This document shows positions 10,463 through 22,747 of a stretch of DNA of 64,000 nucleotides, one piece after another (the first letter of the stretch is position 1; each line of letters begins with the position of its first letter). A model generated the notes under the pieces. That model made no database searches. It was not told where the DNA came from and worked only from the letters and a program-made list of their open reading frames with translations. The position numbers and the translations under genes were made by a program. This stretch comes from Thermothielavioides terrestris NRRL 8126. Taxonomy: Eukaryota; Ascomycota; Sordariomycetes; Sordariales; Chaetomiaceae. The stretch spans positions 558,001 to 622,000 of the forward strand of contig NC_016462.1 of the NCBI RefSeq assembly GCF_000226115.1, in the 5' to 3' direction.

Positions 10463-13400
10463 TTAGACAGTCGACCCCTCCGCCGTCCCCGACGGCGCCG
10501 ACGAAGCCGCAATCGCCGCCTGCAGCGACTCAAACAACTTGGTGTCCTGCGCGTGGTCGGGCGTCGAGTGATGGTTGGGTGGGATCGGGGGAGTGGGAAG
10601 CGGCTGTGTGCTGGGATGGGCGTTGGCGCTGGTGCTAGTCTGGTTGTTGGTGTTGGTGTTGGCGTTGGCAGAGCGAGGAGAGGTGTGGACAGGAGGCTGC
10701 TGCTGCTGCTGCTGCTGCTGCGGCGGCGGCGGCGGCGGCTGCTGTTGGGCTTGAGATGGGGTTTGTGGGGGTGGTGGTGCAGCCTGTGTCTGGGCTGGAG
10801 GTTGCGGGACAGTTTGTGCTTTTGCCTGCATTTGCTGTTGCTGTTGCTGTTGCTGCCGATGCTGGTGTGGTGTCTGCGGCTGTACTGCTTGTTGTTGCTG
10901 TTGTTGCTGTTGTTGTTGTTGTAATTGTGGGTGCTGATGTTGAGGTCTTGGTGGGCGCTGCTGCTGTTGTTGCTGTGCTGCCTGCATTGGCACCTTTGGC
11001 GCCTCTTGCGGCCGGACCTCGTGAAGCTGCTGATACGGCTGCTGGTGGACGGCCGGCTTCGGCTGTTGTGGCTGCAGGGCCGGCAAGTGAGACCGAGCGG
11101 CTTGCTGGACGCCGGGACCAGGCCCCGGAGCCGGCTGGATGGGAGGAAATGCCGGGATCCTGGCCAATGAATGGTGATCTGGAGCCTCTACCTTGGTCCG
11201 CGGTGCAGTTGGCACCGCCGACAGCGCGGCACCATTGTTCGACCCGGTGTGAGCGGCGGCTGTGGTCGCACCGGGAACGCCGCCTCCCACCCCGGCAGTG
11301 GCCGGCTGCGGCCGCTTCGCCGGCGAGGCAGCAAGCGGCGTGCTTGGCGTGCCCTGGTGGTTGTTCTGCAGGCCTCCCGCCAGGGTCATGATGCCCTGGA
11401 TCCTCGCCTGCTCCTCTTCCAAGTTCATGCGTGCCTTTTCCTCGGCTTCCTTGCGAGCGGCCTGGCTCGGCGCTCGTGTCTTCAACTCTCCGGTGACGCT
11501 CTGGAGATAATAGGGCATCTCAGAGTTCGTCTTGAGAAAGAACAGTTTGAGATTCCTGGCCTTATCTTTCAGCTGCACTTGCGACCGGTCCTTCAAGATG
11601 TCCGAGATGGTCCCGTTCGGGCCGAAGAGCGACAGGATCTGACTCCAGTGCGGTCCCTTGACCATGTCCAGCCCGGCCATGAGTGCCTTTTCTTCTTCCG
11701 GCGTCCAAGGCCTCCGCGCTGAGTGCAGGCCCTCTCGTCGGGTGGTGTTGGAGGATTTCGCCACGGCCGCCTGACGCGCTCTTTCGTAGAGCGCGGCAGT
11801 TGGCATGGACTGGTTGGGCGGCAGCACCTCTGCGCCGGCCCCAACAGCAGGGGCGGACGCTGATCCCTGCGTGTAGGTCGGGTACGGAGACGGATGGGTG
11901 TGGCTCATGTGGCTCAACTGCGCCACGTATTGGGGATGCATCGGAGCTGGCAGGGGGACAGCGATGGTTAGCCTCTCGCAACTGTCGGCATCATGCACTG
12001 AAATGGGCGGCTGCTTACCAGTATTGGATCCGGCCAATCCAGACGTGTTTGAGGGTAAGTTGGAAAGCCCGTGAGCAGGGATCTCCGGGTTGTTCTTCAA
12101 AGAGTCCGAGATGAAAGAAGCGAGGTCTTTGGAGTCGACGCTTGGGGCGCCAGCCGAAGCGTGCTCACCTGCCGGCGGCGCCTTCGACTCGGGAACGTGG
12201 CCGGAAAGCGACTGCTCAAGGAGCCTCTTCAGCGCAAGATTGTCGTCCTCCATGGAGTGGGCTTGCTCTGGCGGGAGTCCATAAGAGGAAACGTCTTTCC
12301 CTTGGCCAGGTTCCCCATCAACCGGCGCGAGGTGGGATGTGGCAGATTGCAGAAGGGCGGCTAAGCTGTCGGGTCCCTCTTGATGGGCGTTGTTCGCGTC
12401 CTGCACGGTAGCCGTCTCTTCATCGTTCAACGGGATGTTCACGCCGTACCTATCGGCGTAATCCACGACGACGCCGAGGTGCCCTTGCAGGAAGCTGCTC
12501 AAGCTTTCAGCAAACCTCTCGGCAGACGATTCAGTTTCAAGATATTCTGACGAGGTCAGTCAGCAACGGAGTTCAAAGGCGGCCAGATCATCCGCAGAGA
12601 GGCATACTTTTGATGGGCTCGTCAGCGGCACTCTTGACCAGGAGTTCTCTCCTCTCTCGCATTTGGCTGACGAGCGCTTCCTCCTCGGGGTTCAAGAGCG
12701 AATCTCCGCTGCGCTGCTTTAGGAAGCTGTCGAAGTCGACGGGGAACAGCGCATCCAAGAGCGGCGAGACCGGCTGGGGCTGTTCCGGCTTGTTGAGAGC
12801 ATCGAGCAGCAGGCGCGTCTTGAGGCAGAGGAGCAGCGCGGTCAAAGACGACTTGTACTCCCCGTCCTCCGGAATGAAGATGGAGAAAAAGGCGTCGTGC
12901 ACGTCCTGGAGAGACACGTCGTGAGCGCCGAACACGCTCGCCGCGGTGGCGGCCAGATTCGACATGCGTATTGTTTCGCGGTCTTCGGAGTCGGCGATGT
13001 CGAGCTTATCGGGCGAGAGTAGCGGCGAGTCAGAGAAGGCCCGTCTGGTGGGTCGAAAGATGTCCAACAGCATGTCGTAGGCTTTGCGGAAGTCCGAGTC
13101 GGCGTCGGCCAGGAGGGACGCCGTCTCGGCGTGCGGCTGTTGGGACAGCCTAAGGAGGATCTGGACGGCAACGTTGCCCAGGAGCGGAAGGCTCATGGAG
13201 CGCATGACATAGAACGGGCTGCGGGAGGCCTTCATTATCTTGTTCCCTAGCTTTTCCAGCTCAGACGTGGTGCTGGCCGGGCCGGCAGGTTGAGACCTAT
13301 CGACATCCTGCATGGCGACGTGGTTGCCGGCCAGGTTTGCTTGCTGGTCGAATCCGGCAAGAGCTTCGTCCAGGATGGCGGCCAGATCAAGATTGGATGA

Positions 13401-13982
13401 CGCCTCGACCCCGTTTCCCTGCTGCTTTGGCTCGGCGTGTTCCGTTTTCAGCCGCTTTATGCTGCCTCCATCGAGCCCCTCCTCGCCGTCTGGGCTTCGG
13501 GGACGCTTCGGGGAGCATGCGCCAAGAGTCGCCGGCGAAGCGGAGACAGACGCGCTCTGGGGATGCGGAGGGAGCGCCGCATTGGGCCCGGCGGGCTCGA
13601 GCGCCTGCGCCAGTGACTGGGCAAGCTGCGAATGGGGCGGGCTCAAAACCTCGGGTGCCGGTTCGATGGCCGCCAGCTTGTCGGAAGCCGGGAGCGGAGC
13701 AGGGGTAGGCTGGGGAGCATGGGCGGCAGCGGCACCCCCGGTGGGATTCGGAGGCGGCGTGAGCACAGCAGCCGGAGCCTGGGAAAGGGAGGGCGGCGGA
13801 GAGACAGCATTGGATTCGGTCAATCTAGAGGCATCTGCAGCGGGCTCTGCCTTGAAGTGAGGAGGCGCGTCCGGCCCGTGCTTAGGGTCGGTGTCGGGAT
13901 TTGGGCCGGGACTTGGGTCGGGAAAGGGAGAGGCCCCCAGGGCGGCGAAGAGGTCGGCTGCTAGTTGCGACGCGTCGGCCAT
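10463..13982 (-). CDS. tbf1: Tbf1-like TTAGGG repeat-binding factor (TRF homology domain plus C-terminal Myb)
   Basis: Binds TTAGGG-type sites; in yeasts Tbf1 acts at subtelomeres and at promoters of snoRNA and ribosomal-protein genes. Exons on the minus strand are 13982-12608, 12546-12019 and 11946-10463 (1128 aa). The first intron (12607-12547) has GTATGC..CAG ends. The second (12018-11947) is 72 nt, has a GTAAGC donor, a CTAAC branch point and a CAG acceptor, and is in frame, so reading through it would simply add 24 residues. The TRF-type helical dimerisation domain lies around residues 250-410. The Myb/telobox domain is near 711-790, with [15 protein letters not shown], then [11 protein letters not shown] and LQSVTG, which is the Tbf1 signature. 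The C-terminus is Pro-rich with long CAG/CAA-coded polyglutamine runs (around 10,680-10,990). An upstream in-frame start exists near 14210, but the MADASQ start at 13982 suits the domain layout better. Confidence 0.9.
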
Positions 13983-16226
13983 TGTGGGCAACTCGCAGAC
14001 GGAGTTGGCAGGCCCATCGAACCGGAGCTGATGGAGAGTTTGGTAGCTGCTGCCTGTTCGTACAGGCAGCGGATTGCAAAGCACCAGGCGGGGGGTTGGG
14101 GGAAAGGGGGAGGGGTGGTTGACCTCGTCACGGCGGGCAGGAGCGATGGGGTGGCGGCACGAGCTTCGAGGTGACTGCAGGAGCGAAGGGGGTAGCCGTT
14201 TACCGGTCACGGTTTCCAGGTTTGAAGCCGCCGCTAGCTAGGTACCTCAGGTGTCGTCTCCGTGACTGCCAATCGTAGGGTTGTTGACGCCGTCACGGCC
14301 TTGAAGGTCTGCAAATGATGCGGCGGGGAGTCGGAGCTCGCTCGGGTCGTTCCGAGAATTTTTCTCCGATAGCCAAAGAACCTTGTCGGCTCGTCCAGCG
14401 AAGCCCTTATAATGTGCCCCAACCTCCGATACACAAATGCTGAATCGAGTGGAAAAACAGCAACAACTGGCAAGGGCACCTCCCGCTTCCTCGGTGGATT
14501 GCCAGAGTTGAAAGATGCATTTACTCTGTTCTTGGGTCCTTGTCTTTCTTTTTCTTTTCCCTGCCCCAAGTCTGCAGACCGGCCGCGTCAGGGACACCAA
14601 GCTTCTAATCCATGACCCAAGTGGCCATCAAAGATTTTGTTTCTGCCCGAATCACAGGATTCATCATTGCCTGCCTGCTGCATCATTGCAGCATATGCCA
14701 TGAACCGAGTTGACGCAGCGTGTTTGGTTTCATCAGCAGGCATGCTGGGGCAAGGTAGGGTCTGTGCACGACTGGTGACCGCACGTGGTGGACAGACGTC
14801 TTCCGCACAGACCAGAGATAAGATAAGCGAGTTCGTTGATTTCTAACCAGCCGAGGACAAAAGCACAAGACAAAGAGCCTGGAAAGCAACCTAGAAACGT
14901 GAAACCGCTGCTCCCGCTCCCTCCCTTGCGGCCTCGAGCCCGGGCCTACCATGTTCGGGATTTTTGTATAGTAAGTCAAGTACAGCAGTTTCCCTCCCCT
15001 CGCTGGCTTCTCGAAAGTCTCATTGGCTGGTCAGCTGGCAGTGCCCGCTCCCATTGAAGGTTCCATGTTACTGCTCTGTTGCGGGCCCGCTCGGGATTGA
15101 GGCCCCCCGGCTCGATGGGGTTCGCTGTATCATTATGCCGAGGTTATGCTCTGCATGGCCGTCTTTCAGATTGAGAGTTGTGCACAAGAGATCCCAACGC
15201 AACATTTTTCCCACAATATGACGCAAACCACAGCTTTGTAATTGCAGTTCCCGAAATGTCGCCGCTAATCGGCCGCAAGAAAAGTTCAAAGACACACAGG
15301 TGGGCGCAGTGGAGCCATGCCGTCCACGTGAGCCCGCATACTGTGTAGTTGCATGAAAGCAGCGGTTCTGATAGGTTCCCAGTAGCGATTGAAGAGGTCA
15401 AGTCTTGTTGGTTGCACTGCAAATCCGGATCGATTCTCGAAGCATGCGGTTCCTTCCGGGGCGCGACATCCGGATTCAAGGTCCCGTCGCTTTCCCACGG
15501 GATTCCGGAGATACACTAGTGCAGTCCCACCGGGCAAATGGGCCCCACTCAGCTGAATGCGGGGAAACAGGGGGGCCGGCGAGACTGCGGGGGTTACTGC
15601 ACAGTAGGTCGGTAGTCGACCATCGATGAGCGAGATTGGTTGTTGGTGTCACGGGTGGTATGCAGCGCCGAAGGGCCCAGAACAACATCTCGTTCATCAG
15701 GCTCGTATACCACTGCGATACGGAGGACTGTGCAAACTCGCGAAATTGCGAGGTATGATGCACTGGGATGGATGATAAATAGGTACCTAGGCAGGTACGC
15801 AGTTGTGGCGGGATGGGAAAAGGACAGGAGAGAGAGGAGAGCGCGTTGAGCGTCACAACGTCTTGACGAGCCCAATCGCAGCCGTCCTTGCCACGATCAT
15901 CATCCCCTGGCTGACCCGTGAACACGCCGACCCCGCTTCCCAAAGCCCGAAACATCCATCATGGCGTTCCACTCGGCCGTGGGGAAGCTTGAGGTTGTGC
16001 AAGGGGCCGGGTTCTTCCGTTGCCAGGGCCCATCCACCCCGAAGCAATCCCCCTTCCCCGCGTGCTCCTCTCCGCGTGCCCGCTGGTCCCGCCCCGGTAT
16101 AAAGTTCGCGCGGGGCGACTCGTCCGTCCAAACTCTCCAAAAAACGGCTTGCTCACTCTCCCACCTTCGCACCGGCCGGTTTTGCTTGGCATTCGACTGA
16201 CTCGAGACGCGTTCATCCCCGCCGCC
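13983..16226. other. Divergent promoter region between tbf1 and the aldehyde dehydrogenase gene
   Basis: About 2.2 kb separates two divergent start codons. I see no coding sequence. The segment next to the aldehyde dehydrogenase gene has a TATA box and GTGGGG/GCGGGG boxes that fit the CreA consensus SYGGGG (near 15979 and 16107). CreA control is plausible but untested inference. Confidence 0.4.
16098..16104 (+). promoter_or_regulatory. TATA box of the aldehyde dehydrogenase gene
   Basis: TATAAAG in a GC-rich setting, 123 bp before the ATG, a normal distance for a fungal TATA element. Confidence 0.55.
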
Positions 16227-18160
16227 ATGTCTAACCTCTTCGTCGAGCTGAAGACGCCGGTTACCGGGCCCTATCGGCAGCCCACCGGACTGTAAGTGGC
16301 TTGCTTGCTTACACGCCACTACCTGCATACCTATCCATGTCTCCATGTCTCCGTGTCTCCAGGTCGCGCTGCAGCACTCCCGAGGGCGATCAACGCACTC
16401 GCCGTTGCTAGCCGGGACCCGGATGCAAAGAAATAGGCATGAGTAGATAGATGGAGGACACACGAGGCTGACTGGCTCGGCCGCAGCTTCATCAACAACG
16501 AGTTCGTCGAGGGTGTCGACAAGAAGACGTTTGAGGTCATCAACCCGGCCACCGAGGAGGTCATCTGCTCGGTGCATGAGGCGACCGAGAAGGATGTCGA
16601 CATCGCCGTGGCCGCCGCGCGCGCCGCCTTCGAGGGCGTCTGGCGCCGCACCACCCCGCAGCAGCGCGGCATCTACATGCTGAGGCTCGCCGACCTGGTC
16701 GAGAAGAACCAGGAGCTGCTCGCCGCCGTCGAGTCGCTCGACAATGGCAAGTCCATCAGCATGGCCCGCGGCGACGTCGGCGCCGTCATCGGCTGCATCC
16801 GCTACTACGGCGGCTGGGCCGACAAGATCGAGGGCAGGACCACCGACATCGAGCCCGACATGTTCCATTACCAGAGGCGAGAGCCGGTACGTAGTAGGAG
16901 AGTGCCCTCGTCCCCGGAACCTGGCTGACCCCCGGCGTTGTTGTTGCTGCTGCGTGTGTAGATTGGCGTGTGTGGCCAGATCATCCCCTGGAACTTCCCG
17001 CTCCTGATGCTCGCCTGGAAGATCGGCCCCGCCCTGGCCACGGGCAACACCATTGTGCTCAAGACGGCCGAGCAGACGCCTCTATCCGCCCTTGTGTTTG
17101 CTCAGTTCGTGAAGGAGGCCGGCTTCCCCCCCGGCGTCCTCAACATCATCTCCGGCTTCGGCCCGGTCGCCGGTGCCGCCATCTCGTCGCACATGGACAT
17201 CGACAAGGTCGCCTTCACCGGCTCCACCCTCGTCGGCCGCACCATCATGAAGGCCGCCGCGGCGTCGAACCTGAAGAAGGTGACGCTCGAGCTCGGCGGC
17301 AAGTCGCCCAACATCGTCTTCAACGACGCCGACATCGACGAGGCCATCAGCTGGGTCAACTTCGGCATCTACTACAACCACGGCCAGTGCTGCTGCGCCG
17401 GCTCCCGCATCTACGTGCAGGAGGGCATCTACGACAAGTTCGTCGCCGCCTTCAAGCAGCGCGCCGAGCAGAACAAGGTCGGCGATCCCTTCCACCCGGA
17501 GACCTTCCAGGGCCCGCAGGTCAGCAAGCTCCAGTACGACCGCATCATGGGCTACATCCAGTCGGGCAAGGAGGAGGGCGCCAAGGTCGTCACCGGCGGC
17601 GAGCGCCACGGCGACAAGGGCTACTTCATCAAGCCGACCATCTTCGCCGATGTCACGCAGAACATGAAGATCATGCAGGAGGAGATCTTCGGCCCCGTCT
17701 GCGCCATCGCCAAATTCTCCACCGAAGAGGAGGCCATCAAGCTCGGCAACGACACCTCGTACGGCCTGGCTGCTTCTGTGCACACCAAGGACCTCAACAC
17801 GGCCATCCGCGTGAGCAACGGCCTCAGGGCGGGCACCGTCTGGGTGAACTGTACGTTGGCTCCATCCAGTCGCCTGCATTTTATTACTGGACTTTCTGTT
17901 CTTGTTTGCTAACCAAACGTGAACCGTGTGCACACAGGCCATAACTTACTCAACCATCAGGTTAGTCCCGGATTGCCTGCCTGACTGATTTGCGCTCCTG
18001 TTTTTTCCGTTTCGCTCCGAGTACTGACCGAACCTTTTGGCAGCTTCCGTTTGGCGGCTACAAGAGCTCGGGCATCGGCCGCGAACTCGGCGAGGCCGCG
18101 CTGGCCAACTACACCGAACTCAAGAGCGTTGCCGTCAACATGAAGGGCAAGCTCTTCTAA
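16227..18160 (+). CDS. NAD(P)-dependent aldehyde dehydrogenase
   Basis: Oxidises aldehydes to acids, most likely acetaldehyde to acetate. There is no obvious mitochondrial presequence, so it is probably cytosolic. Five exons, 16227-16291, 16487-16886, 16962-17850, 17938-17960 and 18044-18160, give 497 aa, the usual length. Landmarks are the cofactor segment PWNFP (164-168), the Rossmann motif FTGSTLVG (240-247), the general-base Glu in [10 protein letters not shown] (E265), the catalytic Cys in the triple-Cys NHGQCCCAG motif (C299) and the C-terminal [15 protein letters not shown]. Exon 4 is only 23 nt (encoding the end of WVNC plus HNLLNHQ), yet both its junctions keep frame and match the family. 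The closest classes are fungal AldA and Ald4/5-type enzymes, but I cannot separate those paralogues from sequence alone. Confidence 0.95.
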
Positions 18161-21100
18161 AGCAGGGGGTGCAGTCGGGACCTATCCATTTAGGCCGAGC
18201 ATGATCCGCATTCCTCTGCATACTCACAGCAGAGATGCGGGGTTTGCTCAAATTCAGTGACACACCGCATTGACCGCCGCCGATGGATGGTAAAGGTTGT
18301 TTCGGGCACTAGGTTGATTGGCAACTTAAGGGGCTCCTAGGAAAGGCGGGTGATGAGGAGCGAACGGTGCGGGTGGAGGGAGCCGGCGGCTAACCCCTGA
18401 GCGGGCGGCTAACCCCTGAGCGCTGCTTACAAACTACAGCCAGCCATATGGACGGTTATTCTCGGGTGGCTCTGTGACGAGTAATGATCTGTATGTGTTA
18501 GTAATGCTTGTCTAGGTTTGCGATGGCAATGCAAAGCACGTCTTGAGTTTGTGACTGAGAATCGGCCTTGGCGGGTCGATAGTCCAGTTGGTCATCAAAC
18601 CCGTGCCATGCACTGCAACCGTGCGGTAACCTCAAGTGGGATACAGAAAGGGAAACAGGAAAGGAGAGCAGACCCGACGAGAGGAGAGGCATATAATGAG
18701 AGGAACGAATGGGGCATCCCCGAATACAACACGAGATCGACCTGCACGACTCCGAAACGGCCGCCTGGCTACGAGCAACGCACAATCCTCCCACTACCCC
18801 TATTATCGCATGACTGCCCCGAGAGGCTGGATGCGGACCGGGCATCTCAGCCGGCCCATCCTGCGATTTTTGCGAGTATGGGCAGTCCAAGCCATCCGAT
18901 CATTACTCCTATCTCACAATAGATATTCCCCCTTTGCCTACTCCAGGAGCGTGAGCTGCCTGACGGGGCGTCATCAGACGATGGCGGACTGTCCCATTGC
19001 TATCCGTGGCAAGGACATGAGCATGGGGAGGAGGCAATGGAACTAACCACACGGGAAAGACTATGGCGGCGGCAGCAGTACCTCATGAGTCCACGTGCCA
19101 ACATCCCAAGGCAACGGTAAGAATAGCCCCGAGGTCCGCACAAGGGGGAGATGATCTCGCCCGTGGCAGGCACCCAGCTTTCACCGCAAGAGTTTGCCAT
19201 CCCCATCCAAGCCCCCCTCCCCTCGCGCCGTCCCGCTCTGCGCAGTCCTTGAGCAGCGGCCCAGTCACTCATTCGGGAGACGAGATCCTCAGAGCGGCGG
19301 CATGGGACGTGACTTGCGACCGCGCAATGGGCATGCCACAAGCCCCTCCACCACCATCATGGCGCGTAGTCGCCGTCGGAAGCTCGGATACGCCGTCACA
19401 CCTCCTCCCAGCCCGCATATGCCACAGGAGCAGCGTACCCTTCCTCCTTCCTGCACACGGCTCACCGCGCGAGCGTTCCTCTGCGGGTGGGAGACCGCCA
19501 CCCACCCACTCCACTTCACGGGGTGTCCGGATAGGAAGGGTTAGGCAACCCATCTACCTCGCGAGCAAAGTATCCCCGGTAAGGATGGCACCAACAACAG
19601 AGAACAAGGCAGAAGAAAAGAAAACCAGCTCTCCGTCCGCGCACCAGGCGCAAGGAGAGACAAGACAGGGAGGGGAGGGGGGAACAAGGGGGAATAGGCA
19701 ACCCATCGGACTGGAGTATACTACTCCGTACACCGGACCAGACCAGACCAGACCAGACCATGACATGACAAAACATGACAGGACAGCCCGCCCGCCCGCC
19801 CGCACGAAGCTTTTGCAAGACTCGGTCAGGCTTACCGGTTACCGGCACACTTTGACCGAAAAGCGAAGACCGAAACGCGGCGGGAACTCATAGACTGGCG
19901 TGGCGAGACGAACATGACTGAGTTGCCTCCCAGCCGTCTGGCCTTCTTGTCTGTCTGCCTGGACGACTCCCCGTCCCCGGCGCGCAGTGCATCGGTCCGT
20001 CGAGAGCCCCGTTTGCCGTTTCTGAGTGGGGTGTATATGTGTGCGTTGGGCGTTTTCCTGGGGGGGGGGGGGGGGGGGAAGGGAAAAGGGGGGTTGCCTT
20101 TCAAGCCCTGGCCTGGCCTGGCCTGGTATTATTGCCTTGTCTGGTCGAGCCGGGACAGGTTTCATAGTCTGTTGTTGACTAGTTTCGTGAAAGTGGATGA
20201 GTGTTCGCCTGGGCAGGATAGGAGCGAGGCATCTGGAACGGGAATGCTAGCTGGGCTGGAAACGGGAGGAAATCGGGTTGCCTTGTGATGGTTTCGGTCG
20301 GCCAGGACGGAGACTAGCCATCAAGAAGAAGGGGGCTCGTTGCGGTCCTTGTCCGCGTCAGGGCGGCAGGGTGCTGGATATCTGTCTGCCTCGGACTGAA
20401 CCATGCGGAGCTTCGTCCCGTATGGGTGACTGACCCCAATATGCGCGGTTAACCAGGTTGCCTTGGGCCGTTGGCCAGACGGCAGACAAGCGCGGGGTGG
20501 TTCCGCTCAGGCTGCTCCACGTCAGCTGCCGGACGGGGTGGATGAGGAGCAGCCAAGCATGCTTCCTTGGTTGTGGCCCTGGACGTTGGTCGCGGGAAGA
20601 GCATGGAGCAGGAGAGTAGCGGTTGCCTTGAGGGCTGACTGACCACGGCACTGCTCCTGTCTCCATCAGAGTGATGGCGTGTTCGGGAAGGATGATCTTG
20701 CTTTGGTCGGCGTGAACCGTCCCGGCTCCCTCGCTCTCCCTCCCGCTGTCTCTCCTGGCACCCCCCCCCCCCCCCCCGGGTGGAAGTACCTCGGCGTGCG
20801 AAAGTGGCTGGCCAGGGTAAGTTTGGGAGGGACGGCGGATCATGCGATCCAACAAGGCAACGAGTTCGCCTTTTCGTCGGCGGGACAGGCGTCTGTGGCC
20901 GGTGGGAGCCCGAAGGCAGATCTGAAGCTGATGGAGGCGAGGAGTCCCAAGCCAAGCTGGACTGCCGAGTCGGCGTTGGGTCGGGATGGGACATGGCGCC
21001 AATGACTCGGTGGTCGGGTCTTCAGAAACCGCCCGCGACCCGCGCGAGCCAGTTTGCACCTGGCCTGGCCGTTTCTCCCCATCTCGACGCGACGCCGAGC

Positions 21101-22363
21101 AGCAGTTCCCATTCTGCCCTGTCGGTGTAAGTGATCCACTCACACATATCCACCCACCCACCACTCATCCTCCTCCCCCTCTTCCTCCCGTGGCGCCCTT
21201 TCTGCCTTGGGGAAGGGGAAAGAAAACGAGAGAAGGGGCGACGTCCTAGGAGTGGACGCCTCGTCGGGACAGCCGCACAGGCGAGGGGGGGTACCACACG
21301 GAGAGGGCAGGAAGGTAGTGCAGGCAGGCTGGACAGGGTACGCCATCCCGGAGGGCTCCGAGCAAGGTTCCAGACTCAAGGTGGTGTCTTTGCCACCACT
21401 ACCACACCGAGTCTCCAGTGCCAGGCCCCAGAGACCGGCGTCGAGACTGCATGTACCACACTCGGGGTTGGGGATGGGGGGTTGTGGCGGTGCATTGGCC
21501 GAATCCAGGCCGACCCGCGCCGCGCGAGCGACGAGTCCCGGGTCGGCGGTAAACCGCGACACGACCGCATGTTGGGCCCTGAAACACGCAAGTGGCCTCG
21601 TGAGAGAAAAGAGAAAAGAAGAGGAAAACGAAACAAACCAAGGCCGATGACGGCGGCTTCTCTGTCTGGCTCACTACAGCCGACTACGTCATCGTCGTCG
21701 GCTATGGAATCGGCGTCGGCTTGCCCCTTGCACAGCTGGGCTGCGGTGCACAAGTACGGCGGCGGCACAGCAGGACAGAGTTAACATTGATCACGCTATG
21801 TAGTGGATGTACTGTACTATGTTATTCGGAATTAGGTAGTCACTGTGTTGTTTACTCGCAGACAATGCGCGGATGATAGCGGAGGCGCATGTGCTGCTCC
21901 TGACTGAAGGGCCCAGGATTTAAGCTGAACCCCAATCCCACACGCACTGCTGGCAGGGGTTGGCGCTGCAGGCTTGCGTACGGATAGAGACCGGACTTGG
22001 CAGCCACGGCTGGCTATGACGAGGGTTAACCTACACGCACGGAATGGCCGGCTTGCCTTGCGTAAGAAGTTATCACGGCAGCCTCGCGCAACTATCCGGC
22101 GATGGACGGCAGAGCGGCGGATGGCGTCCAGCTGGTAGCCGTGGTCATCCACTGATGGCGCCGGAGGGTCCGCTTGACGGAAATTGAGGGAGGTGAGAGA
22201 GGTGAGAGAGGTGAAGAGAGGGGAGAGAGGGGAGGGGAGGGGTGGAGGGGAGGGAAGGGGTGGAGGAGAGGGAGGGGAGCGAACATCGGTGGGCGGCGCC
22301 AAGGGGTCCCGCGACGCCGAGAGAGCCGTCCGCCAGAGGCCACCCTCTCTGCTGGCTGGAGGT
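18161..22363. other. Long gene-poor stretch with simple repeats
   Basis: About 4.2 kb with no coding sequence I can support; the open frames are Pro/Arg/Ser-rich and match no family. It holds a tandem duplication of an 18-bp GC-rich unit near 18386-18421, a GACCA pentamer array at about 19735-19760, a GCCC array near 19786-19803, a G run of 19 (20060-20078), a GGCCT array near 20105-20128, a C run of 18 (20761-20778) and a purine-rich GAGGTGAGA/GGGGA minisatellite at about 22188-22285. It could be a long regulatory region or carry a non-coding transcript. Confidence 0.45.
22188..22285. repeat. Purine-rich minisatellite
   Basis: Imperfect GAGGTGAGA and GGGGAGGG units on the plus strand, about 100 bp, ending about 80 bp before the MITE at 22366. 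One strand is almost entirely purine, so unusual DNA structure is possible. Confidence 0.7.
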
Positions 22364-22365
22364 TA

Positions 22366-22745
22366 TAGAGGTCCCGCCAAGACTAATTTCGGCCAATTGT
22401 CGGCAATGTTTTTACAACGTCAGTACCCCGCCAAGATCGCCAAGGGGTTTGCACTATCGCCACGGGTTAGCCACGGGTTAGTTCGCCGGGGGTACGGGGG
22501 GCGGCGCTAGCCCCCCGCTAGTTAGGATTCGGGTTAAGGTTAGGGTGAGGGTCAAGGTTAGGGTACGGGTTAACTTCGTTTTCTTTTTTTTCGATTTGGT
22601 TGAGGTTTGGTAAAGTTGTTGCTACGAGTCTTCGCGATTGTGCATTGTCGATGTTGCTCTAAGTCGTCGCGGCCCCGCTTACCCCGTGGCGATTGTAAAT
22701 ACTTGTAAGCGGCAACCTCCGAAATTAGTCTTGGCGGGACCTCTA
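22366..22745 (+). mobile_element. MITE family A, copy 1 (TA target, 27-bp inverted repeats)
   Basis: A 380-bp non-coding element with terminal inverted repeats that begin TAGAGGTCCCGCCAAGACTA and continue to TTTCGG at each end. It is flanked by TA duplications (22364-22365 and 22746-22747), as expected for a Tc1/mariner-type non-autonomous element. The empty site would read GGTTAACC. The interior has a GC-rich block near 22480-22525 and then degenerate TTAGGG units (about 22518-22572). A second copy in reverse orientation is at 28839-29196. There is no transposase, so it must have been moved in trans. Confidence 0.85.
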
Positions 22746-22747
22746 TA

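Noticed and set aside
19063..19893. 276-codon frame in the gene-poor region
   Set aside because: Pro/Arg/Thr-rich, includes the GACCA pentamer array, no domain or conserved start context.
20358..21164. 268-codon minus-strand frame
   Set aside because: Runs through a C/G homopolymer and has no family resemblance.
22510..22575. A true telomere or chromosome end
   Set aside because: The TTAGGG units are few and degenerate, lie inside a MITE and are followed by tens of kilobases of ordinary genes.
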